Assembly: GCA_002887195.1 (NCBI GenBank)
Contig: PJAB01000631.1
Location: forward strand, 1-22,856
Reading direction: 5' to 3'
From: Chrysochromulina parva
Taxonomy: Eukaryota; Haptophyta; Prymnesiales; Chrysochromulinaceae
DNA length: 22,856 bases
Shown here: piece by piece, positions 14,433 to 21,930 of the stretch
Layout of the letters: every line of letters begins with the position of its first letter
Position numbering within the stretch: the first letter of the stretch is position 1
Made by a program: the position numbers and the translations under genes
Notes under the pieces: model-generated
What the model saw: the letters and a program-made list of their open reading frames with translations, nothing else
Database searches by the model: none
Told to the model about the DNA's origin: nothing

Positions 14433-14625
14433 CTATCGCGGCCGGACGATTCCGATACGGGTGTCCTTCTCGGACTGCTTCGCGTCCTTGGAGTCTGCCT
14501 GCTCCGGCTGCTTTCCCTTATTCTTTTGCGCGAAGTACTCTTCGCGGTCGTCGGGCTTGAGCTCGATGCGGGTGGGCTTGCGGCGAAGAATTTCTGCTGT
14601 TCTTTGCGGGGGAGTTGGCCCTCTC
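14433..14625 (-). CDS. CDC26: Anaphase-promoting complex subunit CDC26 (APC12); 5' end unresolved
   Basis: The frame ending at TAG 14433-14435 encodes ILRRKPTRIELKPDDREEYF followed by a Lys/Gln-rich linker and TRIGIVRPR. This matches CDC26 closely: the family begins MLRRKPTR-I/L-ELK and many members end near an R-I-G motif. CDC26 is a small stabilising subunit of the APC/C that inserts its N-terminus into the CDC16 TPR superhelix. The codon where the family has its initiator Met is ATT (14589-14591), and no in-frame ATG lies between it and the upstream TTG. The left boundary used here is a possible 3' splice site (pyrimidine-rich TTCCTTATTTGTGCACAG ending at 14626), which would add RGPTPPQRTAE before the conserved start; no exon 1 can be fixed. 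Alternatives are ATT initiation or a base error. Identity is good, the 5' structure unsure. Confidence 0.75.
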
Positions 14626-14995
14626 CTGTGCACAAATAAGGAACGAGTTAGATGGTAAGAGCAACGGATGACAAGTTGGTGGTCCAACGCGCGCGCAAGA
14701 TATTGATCCCGACATCGACCTTTACTCTCGGCGCACTCGAAGTTTTCACACCTGTGATTTGCTGTGAAAGTGATCGAACTTCACCCGGCGTTCTTGCTTC
14801 ATAAAATAGTGGTTCAGCACGGCAGGTGAAGGCGCGCAATCCCGGCTTCACCTGGCGCAGGACTGGCGGTGTTGGGCTGTTTTTCAGAAAATGTCAGTCT
14901 GTGGCTAAGTGTCACCAAGAACAAGATCAACCGCACGGTTTCTCACAAATGGTGGCCGTTCGACCCGCGCATGTGTGCTACTACATAACTTGTAA
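14626..14995. other. Intergenic region upstream of CDC26
   Basis: About 370 bp between CDC26 and the stop of the PX-like/IQ gene, both on the minus strand. It should contain the CDC26 promoter and possibly its missing first exon. Candidate minus-strand ATGs exist at 14713-14715 and near 14802, but neither gives an obviously correct short exon joined in frame to the conserved part. No other gene seen. Confidence 0.45.
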
Positions 14996-16042
14996 CTACT
15001 CGCCGCACGCCCTCTTCACCGCCTCGCATGCGTCCGTAAACGGGACGATGTCCACAAGGCTGGCGTTGTCGTCTCTACTTCGCCGGCGCAGCCGCGCGCA
15101 AGCACGCTGCATGGGAGCGTACGTGCTTGCGCAGGTGGAGACTGTCACTTCGATGTCCGTGCTGTGATTGGGCCCGACCGCAGGCTGTGCGTTGCACACC
15201 TCCGACGTGTTGCATGCATGCATTGTGGAGTCACCGCTGAGAGTGGTCGAGTGCAACAAGATCGAGGCGACGGCGATGGCAAACGCGCCACCACGGCCGC
15301 GTGTTGCGGGTGAAGGGTCGGGCAGTGGTTCGTTGACTGCCGCTTCGAGAGCTTGGGCGCAGCGCCGCCGCGCCAAGAGGCCGCGCCAGGAGGCCTGCAG
15401 GTGCTGCGCAGCGGCACCACGCCGACGCTCGAGCGTGCGTTTGTTGATCTCGAAGAATTGGTCGATCGTGACGTGCCTGGTCAGGCCGCTGCCGGCAGAC
15501 GCGAGCGTGGGGCACGGCGCTCGCAAGTCCACAAAGTGTTGCATGCCGTCGAGGAACCAGCGGACGAGAAGTGTCTTGAGATGAAGTACCCAGAAACCCG
15601 TGTGAAGTACCGCGGGCACAGTAGCGGGTGCCGCCGTCGCAAGCGACTCGGGCAGCGCTACGGGCACCGTATCATGCAGCGCTTCGAGCAGCGTGTGCGC
15701 CTCGCACTCGGCAATGAGGCCATTTAGGAAGATCGGCAACTCGCGCGCTTGGGGTGGGGGCTCGCACCCGAGAAGGCGGCAGAGACTCAAGACGTCGGCA
15801 TGGCTGCGAATGAGCGAGTACTCCAAATCATCGGCACGGGCGATTTGAAGCTCAAAATGAGCGTAGCTGTCGACAAACCCGCAGCAAACTCGCAAGACAC
15901 GCAGTGGTGGCGCTGCGATGACGGCGCCCCTTGGCTTAGTCGGGGTGACGTAGCTCGCTTGTTTGACGGCGGTCTGGAAAGGGGCAGAGTCGGAGAACGC
16001 GGGCAGATCTAGCACGCTGACCGGCGAAGAATTGCCTGCCAT
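14996..16042 (-). CDS. Putative PX-like domain / IQ-motif protein
   Basis: A 348-residue frame from ATG 16040-16042 (the open frame upstream begins with TTG and is not used). Residues about 47-125 (RVLRVCCGFVDSYAHFEL, then DDLEYSLIRSHADVLSLCRL) have the strand-strand-strand then R/K-x-x-x-D-x-x-x-L layout of a PX phosphoinositide-binding domain, but the canonical basic pocket is not clear. Residues 213-228 (AAQHLQASWRGLLARR) look like an IQ motif. The rest has no recognisable domain and a mixed composition, so part of the C-terminus could be mis-called if an intron is present. The likely role is a membrane-trafficking or calcium-regulated adaptor. It lies downstream of the HemD gene on the same strand with 164 bp between. 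Confidence 0.55.
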   Translation of the reverse strand: MAGNSSPVSVLDLPAFSDSAPFQTAVKQASYVTPTKPRGAVIAAPPLRVLRVCCGFVDSYAHFELQIARADDLEYSLIRSHADVLSLCRLLGCEPPPQARELPIFLNGLIAECEAHTLLEALHDTVPVALPESLATAAPATVPAVLHTGFWVLHLKTLLVRWFLDGMQHFVDLRAPCPTLASAGSGLTRHVTIDQFFEINKRTLERRRGAAAQHLQASWRGLLARRRCAQALEAAVNEPLPDPSPATRGRGGAFAIAVASILLHSTTLSGDSTMHACNTSEVCNAQPAVGPNHSTDIEVTVSTCASTYAPMQRACARLRRRSRDDNASLVDIVPFTDACEAVKRACGE

Positions 16043-16115
16043 GCCGGGCAGGAGGAAAGCGGGAAGCCGGGAACACAAATCAACACAAAATCCTCATGTG
16101 TGAACGTGATGTGAA

Positions 16116-16131
16116 CGCGTCAAAACGCGTC
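16116..16131. promoter_or_regulatory. Pair of MCB-like ACGCGT palindromes
   Basis: ACGCGT occurs at 16116-16121 and 16126-16131, exactly 10 bp apart, about 75-90 bp upstream of the PX-like gene start. In yeasts this hexamer is the MluI cell-cycle box. In GC-rich DNA such palindromes arise by chance, so the helical spacing and promoter position are the only support. Confidence 0.3.
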
Positions 16132-16206
16132 CTAAGACGTTACCCGCAGTCTCACTGTGACTGGCTAGACTCGCAGAGAGTTACGCGGGCGTTATCCCGT
16201 GATCCT

Positions 16207-17076
16207 TTACGCTGGGACCCCGACGACGTCAACAATCGTCTGCGCCCACGACTCGACGCCTGGCTTCTCAGGGCAGTGCACGCGCTCGGGCGCGAACCCG
16301 ACACGGCGGCACTCCTCGGCCGAGGTCTCGCCGATGCATACAGCGGTGGCGCCAGTGCCCACGCGCTCGACCCATGCGCGAACCGCCGAGGGCGACGCAA
16401 AAGTCACCACCTTGGCTGCACGAGCTCGCTCGGCATCATGCTCGCTCCACGTGGCGGGGAGTGTCGTGTAGGTCTCGATGCGCAGCGTCCGGAAGCCTCG
16501 GGTTGCAAGCCCGTCCTCGACGACACGCTCAGCGAGCGCCGAAGCCGGGTAAAGGACTAGCCCAGACCCGCCAGATACACCCGCAGAGACGGCGCCGCCA
16601 GCCGCAGCCGGCAACTCGGCCGCGAGCGTTTTCCCGGTCGCCTTGCTTGGCACAAAATCGGCACTGAGATCGGCGGCGGTAAGAATCTGAGTCGTGCCCG
16701 CGCCAACGGTCGCAATTCGTGCCAGCGGCGGCGAACCGCTTTCTCGCCATGCATCAACAAAGACGCTGGCCGCCTCGGGCGAAGTGATTACGATCCAGTC
16801 ATGCGCATTCGCCACCAGAGCTTCGCGCAACGCTGTGTAGCCAGCCAGGCGCTCACAGGCGATGCAAGGGAGCTCCTCGGTCGGCACGCCGCGCTCTGCA
16901 AGAAGTGCGCCGAGCTTTTCATTCTTGCCCTCTTCGCGTGTGAGGAACACTCTCGGGACCTCGGCTGCGAGGCGCGTTCGACGTGAGCATAGTGGCGGTA
17001 TGGTGGCACTTAATGATGGTGTCGAAAAGGAGAGAATCGAGATCTGGAAGGCCAGCGTGAGAGGGAACAGTGCCAT
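16207..17076 (-). CDS. HEMD: Uroporphyrinogen-III synthase, plastid-targeted
   Basis: A 289-residue protein from ATG 17074-17076. It catalyses ring closure with D-ring inversion of hydroxymethylbilane to uroporphyrinogen III in the heme/chlorophyll pathway. The HEM4 bilobed fold runs from about 42 to 285: VFLTREEGKNEKLGALLAER, then WIVITSPEAASVFVDAW and ATVGAGTTQIL in the first half, SGLVLYPASALAERVVEDGL in the middle, VVTFASPSAVRAWVE and AVCIGETSAEECRRVGF at the end. These follow the family's weak but characteristic ITSP / vG-x-x-T / FASPSAV / IG-x-x-T/S-A pattern. Residues 1-25 are a hydrophobic signal-like segment followed by a Ser/Arg transit-like stretch (IPPLCSRRTRLAAE), so import into a secondary plastid is inferred. 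The start is 164 bp from the divergent DNAAF4 gene. Confidence 0.9.
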   Translation of the reverse strand: MALFPLTLAFQISILSFSTPSLSATIPPLCSRRTRLAAEVPRVFLTREEGKNEKLGALLAERGVPTEELPCIACERLAGYTALREALVANAHDWIVITSPEAASVFVDAWRESGSPPLARIATVGAGTTQILTAADLSADFVPSKATGKTLAAELPAAAGGAVSAGVSGGSGLVLYPASALAERVVEDGLATRGFRTLRIETYTTLPATWSEHDAERARAAKVVTFASPSAVRAWVERVGTGATAVCIGETSAEECRRVGFAPERVHCPEKPGVESWAQTIVDVVGVPA

Positions 17077-17240
17077 TTCGATGGAGTGAGAGCTCGCGGG
17101 ATTCCTGATTTCCTAAATTACGCGACGTCCTCGTCTAATTCGGAAATGACTCTCTACCTGAAGCAGTACGTATTCACAGTCGATTCACTCGAGTCGTCCC
17201 AGTCTGGGCAACGGCCTTACGTCGGTCCCGAGAAAAGACG
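17077..17240. promoter_or_regulatory. Divergent promoter region shared by HemD and DNAAF4 genes
   Basis: Only 164 bp separate the two start codons, so both core promoters must lie here or overlap the flanking 5' UTRs. The segment is less GC-rich than the genes. No TATA box or conserved repeat stands out. Confidence 0.5.
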
Positions 17241-19874
17241 ATGCCCATCTCCCCAGCCTACGAATGGTCCGAGACGCCGACGACGCTCACCGTCACCGCG
17301 CAGTGCCGCGGCGCCACGTCGGCCTCAACCAACGTCTTCTCGTCACCGCACTATGTGAGTTTTAATGCGTCGCCCTACTTTCTGGAGCTCGACCTGCAAA
17401 GTGCGATCGACAGCACGCAATCTGTTGCGACCGTCCGCCAGGGCGTCGTCACCCTCAAGCTCACCAAGGCGCAGGAGGGGCTGTGGGGCCGCCTTCTTGT
17501 AGACCTACCGCGCGCGGAGCGCCTGAAGCGCCGTGATACCAGCCGCAAACTCGCTGAGGCGGATGCGGAGGCCGCCCTCGAGCGGAAGAAGCGTATGACG
17601 TGGGAAGAGTCGCGCTACTCGCTCGGCAAGCAGATGGATAAGGATCGCGCTGCACGGCATCGCATCGATTCACTCAAGGAGGATGAGCTCGAGGCGGAGC
17701 GCACGCGTCTCGAGAGCTGGACACAGGAGCTCGATGGCAAGCGCGTCGGCAGCCGCGCCCATCCAGCTAAGCCGAGTAGCTTCCCGAGTGGTAGAACTGC
17801 GAGCGAAACTGCCGCGCTCCGCCGAGAAGGGCTGCTGTCGGAGGATTCGGCCAGCCGTATCGTCGACGTCACGGACGAGGCGCCACCGCTCGTCGATGCG
17901 GACAAGTTCAAGGATGTGTTCAAGCATGATATCTCGGAAGAGGAAGACGATGACGACACGGCCGCGGCGACCGGCGCGCCGCCACCGGCGCCGCCGCCGC
18001 CAGCGCCTGCCAAGAAGCCCGCGCCTCCGGCCGCCGCGCTGCCGCCGGTGCGCGGCACGGGCAAGATTAAGATCGGCTTCACCAAGCAGCTTCTGACGGC
18101 GCCCGCGCGTACAAAGGGAGCGGTAGGCGACACTGACTATCCACTCGACCCACTCACTGCACCCGACCTCTTCAAGTCGCGCCCCAGTGACGGCGACATC
18201 TCGCAGCGCGACCCTGCGTGGCTCAAGGACCGTGGCGATCGCTTCTTCCGAATGGGTGACTCCCGCTCAGCGGAGGAGGCGTACACGATGGCGCTCAACC
18301 ATTTCAAGGAGAGGATCATGGGGCAGGCGATCGACTGCGTGGTCGCGTGCTGGTCCAACCGCGCCGCGTGCCGCATCCAGCGCAAGGCCTTCCTCGATGC
18401 CGCCGAGGACTGCGGTCATGCGCTGGTCACCATGGCCAAGGCGCGCTGCGTCACCGAATATCCCAAGTCCGAGACGGCGCTCGTGCGCTCCAGGCTGCGT
18501 CTGCACACGCGCCGCGGCGTCGCCTTCGCCAACGCGGGCGTGCTCCACCGCGCGCTCGTCGAGTTCAAGGTGGCGCTCACGTATGCCGAGGGCAACCTGC
18601 CGTCGGACGCGGCCGACCGCCAGATGCTCCACTCGGACATCCAGGCGCTCGTCGAGCGGCACGAGGCGATGGTGAAGAAGCTTACGGAAGCGGATGAGCT
18701 GCTAGCGAGCCACCAGCAGTCGGCGGTGCATGAGGGAGGCGGAGAGGCGACCAAGGCGCACGGTCCGCTCACCAAGGCCAAGGAGCTCTACGACGCGGCG
18801 CTCGAGCTCGTGCCCCTCGAGGTGGCGGCACTCGCCAACCGCGCGGCGTGCCACCTCTACCTCGGGGAGCCCTTTGCATGCGATAGCGACTGCACCAAGG
18901 CGCTCACCGAGCTCGATGCGGAGGCGAAGCGAGCCACGGAACTCGCCATGGAGCACACCGGTTTGTTCGCAGAGCCGATTCCGCCGGAGGACGTCATGGC
19001 GATGACCAACGGCCAAGCGGCCAAGGCCGACAAGCTGCGCTTCGAGCTGCTGCGCCGGCGCGCCGCCGCGCGCATCGAGGAGAGCGAGGCACACTTCCCA
19101 CAGGCGGCCATGGATTTGAAGGAGTGCCTCAAACTGCGCCCGGCCGACCCGGCGACCATTCACAGCCTCGACGAGCTTTCACGCCGTGCGGCGGCCGCGG
19201 GCGTCGAGCTGGAGCCGTTGCCGCCGGCGATGCCCTCGCAGCTCGCTCTCACTGACAATGGCTCTGCGGCCGACGACGCGGACGACGATGACGATGCCGC
19301 GCCTGACGAGGTCGAAGCCAACGATGGTGACGCCGAGGGTCAGAAGGACGCGGAAGGGGCCAAGGAGGGCGGCGCCGACGGAGCGTCGAGTGCGGCGTCG
19401 CGCAAGCCGCCCACGGGCACGCGCTCAGCGGCCGCGCTCAAGGGCGACGCGGACACGGCCTTCAAGGAAGCACGGCTGGGGAAGGCGGTGGCTCTCTACG
19501 GCAAAGCTCTCAAGGCGGACGCGCAGGCCGAATGGTTTGGCGAGGGCAAGGGGCTGCTCTTCCGCTGCCAGTGCCTCGCGAACCGATCGGCCTGTCACCT
19601 CAAGATGCATGCCTTTGCCGATACAGTCGAGGATGCGGGCGCCGCGATCGCCGCGCTCTCCACGGGCCTCGTGCAGGGGCAAAATGCGGCCGAGGCGGAG
19701 GCGCTGCTGCTCAAGCTGCTTGCACGCCGCGGGATGGCGCTCTGCCAGCTCACGCGGTATGATGAGGCCGCGGCCGACTACACACGCGCAGCGGAGCTCG
19801 ACCCGCAGAATGAGCAGCTCAAAAAGGACTTGCAGCTCATTGAGGCGGCGCGCGGCAGCGGCCAGGTGGTTTGA
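17241..19874 (+). CDS. DNAAF4: Dynein axonemal assembly factor 4 homologue (DYX1C1-type CS-TPR protein), enlarged
   Basis: An 877-residue, intronless frame from ATG 17241. Residues 5-85 form a p23/CS domain (YEWSETPTTLTVTAQCRG, SPYFLELDL, VVTLKLTKAQEGLWGRL). A charged coiled coil follows at about 92-170, containing WEESRYSLGKQMDKDRA, which matches the DNAAF4 family closely. KIKIGFTKQLLTAPART near 275-290 is the family's linker element. TPR block 1 starts at 325 (PAWLKDRGDRFFRMGD). A second TPR block spans about 505-650. An acidic linker (DDADDDDDAAPDE) lies near 675-720. A third TPR block runs 731-870 (LLARRGMALCQLTRYDEAAA), as at the DNAAF4 C-terminus. DNAAF4 works with HSP90/R2TP-type chaperones in the cytoplasm to assemble axonemal dynein arms. 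Human DNAAF4 is about 420 residues with one TPR block, so this protein is roughly doubled by extra TPRs. Confidence 0.9.
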   Translation: MPISPAYEWSETPTTLTVTAQCRGATSASTNVFSSPHYVSFNASPYFLELDLQSAIDSTQSVATVRQGVVTLKLTKAQEGLWGRLLVDLPRAERLKRRDTSRKLAEADAEAALERKKRMTWEESRYSLGKQMDKDRAARHRIDSLKEDELEAERTRLESWTQELDGKRVGSRAHPAKPSSFPSGRTASETAALRREGLLSEDSASRIVDVTDEAPPLVDADKFKDVFKHDISEEEDDDDTAAATGAPPPAPPPPAPAKKPAPPAAALPPVRGTGKIKIGFTKQLLTAPARTKGAVGDTDYPLDPLTAPDLFKSRPSDGDISQRDPAWLKDRGDRFFRMGDSRSAEEAYTMALNHFKERIMGQAIDCVVACWSNRAACRIQRKAFLDAAEDCGHALVTMAKARCVTEYPKSETALVRSRLRLHTRRGVAFANAGVLHRALVEFKVALTYAEGNLPSDAADRQMLHSDIQALVERHEAMVKKLTEADELLASHQQSAVHEGGGEATKAHGPLTKAKELYDAALELVPLEVAALANRAACHLYLGEPFACDSDCTKALTELDAEAKRATELAMEHTGLFAEPIPPEDVMAMTNGQAAKADKLRFELLRRRAAARIEESEAHFPQAAMDLKECLKLRPADPATIHSLDELSRRAAAAGVELEPLPPAMPSQLALTDNGSAADDADDDDDAAPDEVEANDGDAEGQKDAEGAKEGGADGASSAASRKPPTGTRSAAALKGDADTAFKEARLGKAVALYGKALKADAQAEWFGEGKGLLFRCQCLANRSACHLKMHAFADTVEDAGAAIAALSTGLVQGQNAAEAEALLLKLLARRGMALCQLTRYDEAAADYTRAAELDPQNEQLKKDLQLIEAARGSGQVV

Positions 19875-20159
19875 GCTGCGATTCGACGACCTGTAGCGGA
19901 AGGCTATCGTATAGCTCTCGTGCAGCTCTCGTGGAGCTGTCGGGCGGCGCACGGCAGATCGGCAGTTTGGAGCGAGGACGAAGAGGAGATCTTGAAGAAG
20001 GGGTGAACCTAGGTTGAACCAGGTGCGCGAAACTGCAAATCGTTGGTCTGATGGTCTGTATGAATCGATGGTGAAAGCGGCCCCTTAGTTCAATCGATAA
20101 CGTGTGAACACACATGACAAAAGCGTGTCTCGAGATCAAGTCGAGAAGCCGGGACGCGC
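19875..20159. other. Short intergenic region between DNAAF4 and ALB3 genes
   Basis: 285 bp between two genes on the plus strand, carrying the DNAAF4 3' UTR and the ALB3 promoter. CAGCTCTCGTG / GAGCTGTCG segments around 19913-19940 form a weak imperfect repeat. No gene is seen. Confidence 0.5.
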
Positions 20160-21338
20160 ATGTCGCCGATTTCATTAGGTCGCCTGACCCTCCTCGCAGT
20201 GCTTCCGGCCGCACACTGCTGGCTCGCTTCCACGACAGCGACGCGCGCCCTCCCAGCAGTTCAGCGCAGCAGCGGCGTTCGCGCGGCGCTCTCGGGACCG
20301 GAACTTGGCAGCTTCCTGCAGCTTGCTGATGCCGAGCCGGCCGTGCGCATGACGGCAGAGGCAGTCAAAGCAGCCAGCGGGGAGCTCGGCTGGTGGGACA
20401 CGTACATCAAAACGGTCGAGGACGGAATCTTCACCGTCCACGACTTCCTGGCGGGCATGGGCGTGCCGGGTGCGTACGGCCTCTCCATTTTCCTTTTTGT
20501 GCTCGCCGTAAAGATTGTGACGCTGCCCCTGAACTGGAAGCAGCTGGCGACGTCGGCGGGCATGAAGTCGATGAAACCGCAACAGGAAATCGTCAAAAAG
20601 TGGTATGGAGATAACACGGACCTGCTCAACGTCGAGACGGGCGCGCTCTTCGAGAAGTTCGACGTCAACCCGCTCGCCGGCTGCCTGCCGTCGCTCGCAC
20701 AGATCCCCGTCTTCCTCGGTGTGTACTACTCGGTCACCTCGATCGCCAAGGCGCAGGTCTACAGCGAGGGGTTCCTTTGGCTGCCCTCACTCTCGGGGCC
20801 CATAGCAGACCGCAGCCAGGGCCTCAGCTGGCTCACCGAGAATTGGGCGAACGGCGCGCCGCCCCTAGGCTGGCACGACACGCTCTGCTACCTCACGATT
20901 CCGGCCATCCTCGTGTGCACGCAGACGGCGGCGCTGTACTTGCTGGGCTCCTTCGAAGCACTCGAGGAGTCGGGCGATAAGAACAGCCAGACTACGGGCT
21001 ATGTGCTGCGCCTTCTCCCATTCATGCTCGGCTGGTTCGCGATGAATGCGCCTGCCGGGCTGGGCGTCTATTGGATCTTCAACAACATCCTGACCACAGC
21101 CACGACGGTTGCGGTCAAGAAGCTCGTCGAGAAACCGCCGGTCGAAATCCCAGTCGATTTGGCGGTGCTAGGGCCGCGTCGCGAGATGCAGTCCATCGCG
21201 CCGCTCGGCGTCGTCCCTGACTGGATCACTGGAATCAAAGACGAGGTGGAGAAGCGTAAGGCGGCAGAGGCCGCCGTCGCAGGGCTACCCCAGGAGGCGG
21301 CCGCGGCTGATCAGCCAGCTGAGAGCAGCAAGGCCTGA
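20160..21338 (+). CDS. ALB3: ALB3/Oxa1/YidC-family thylakoid membrane insertase, plastid-targeted
   Basis: A 392-residue protein from ATG 20160. It inserts light-harvesting and other proteins into the thylakoid membrane, together with cpSRP/FtsY. Residues 8-23 are hydrophobic and signal-like (RLTLLAVLPAAHCWLA), followed by an Ser/Thr/Arg-rich stretch to about 45, a bipartite secondary-plastid presequence. The core has the family's five segments: TM1 at 104-122 (GAYGLSIFLFVLAVKIVTLP), the helical-hairpin loop with LNWKQLATSAGMKSMKPQQ, TM2 at 178-196 within NPLAGCLPSLAQIPVFLGVY, TM3 at 244-263, TM4 at 283-298 and TM5 at 300-316 (GLGVYWIFNNILTT). The C-terminal tail is charged and Ala-rich, the region that recruits cpSRP43 or ribosomes in relatives. 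The PLAGCLPSLAQIPVF and GVYWIFNN signatures make the family secure. Confidence 0.95.
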   Translation: MSPISLGRLTLLAVLPAAHCWLASTTATRALPAVQRSSGVRAALSGPELGSFLQLADAEPAVRMTAEAVKAASGELGWWDTYIKTVEDGIFTVHDFLAGMGVPGAYGLSIFLFVLAVKIVTLPLNWKQLATSAGMKSMKPQQEIVKKWYGDNTDLLNVETGALFEKFDVNPLAGCLPSLAQIPVFLGVYYSVTSIAKAQVYSEGFLWLPSLSGPIADRSQGLSWLTENWANGAPPLGWHDTLCYLTIPAILVCTQTAALYLLGSFEALEESGDKNSQTTGYVLRLLPFMLGWFAMNAPAGLGVYWIFNNILTTATTVAVKKLVEKPPVEIPVDLAVLGPRREMQSIAPLGVVPDWITGIKDEVEKRKAAEAAVAGLPQEAAAADQPAESSKA

Positions 21339-21930
21339 GCGTGCGCGCGCCGAATGCGCCTGGGTAGGGCGGCATGAGCGATGCGGGAGCCACCTGTGTG
21401 TGTGTGTGATCCGCTCTCGGCAGTCGGCGCACCACCGAGGCCTGGGCGACACACATGGAGGGCATGTATAGATACCACACGTGGGGTCGCGGTGCGCGCT
21501 GCAGCCGCCGCGTGATAACGGCGCGCGCGTGTGCCCGCGGTCCGCTCTGCTCCGGAGAGCCGGGCGGAGGGTGCCGGTCGCGGCGCGTGCGGTTTACCTT
21601 AGCGTGCCGCGCTGCGGGCCGCAGGCTGCCGAGCTGGGCGGCTGCCGCCGGGGGCGTGTAGGAAAGTTCCCGGCGACTTTTTCGAATCTATAATTATCGT
21701 TTGGCTTTCACGCATTACGCGGCCGGCCGGCGTGGCCGATGTAACGCGGTGATGCGCTAATGGCTAAATCACTCGGTTCGGTCGGTAGCGGGGGCCTTAA
21801 TATCGATCGACGTCCGGTATGATATGTCGATATGATTTCGGGCATGACTGCGATGGCGCGGCTTTTCCCGTGTGGCGCTCCGTCTCCCGTGAGCAGGTAG
21901 TGAGCAGGCAGGAACAGATCACAGGCCTGT
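21339..21930. other. Intergenic region between convergent ALB3 and membrane-protein genes
   Basis: 592 bp holding the 3' ends of two convergent genes. A short TG microsatellite (about 21395-21408) follows the ALB3 stop by some 55 bp. The middle (21480-21660) is very GC-rich, the part after 21660 less so. Short open frames here show no protein-like content, and I see no tRNA or other RNA gene. Confidence 0.55.

Noticed and set aside
13799..14560. 253-codon + strand open frame opposite the LRR protein and CDC26
   Set aside because: Ser/Arg/Ala-rich shadow; the opposite strand has clear LRR repeats and the CDC26 signature.
14626..14687. CDC26 start at an upstream TTG codon giving 84 residues
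   Set aside because: TTG initiation is not expected in a nuclear gene, and the added residues cross a good-looking 3' splice site. They also lengthen an N-terminus that is short and buried in known CDC26 structures.
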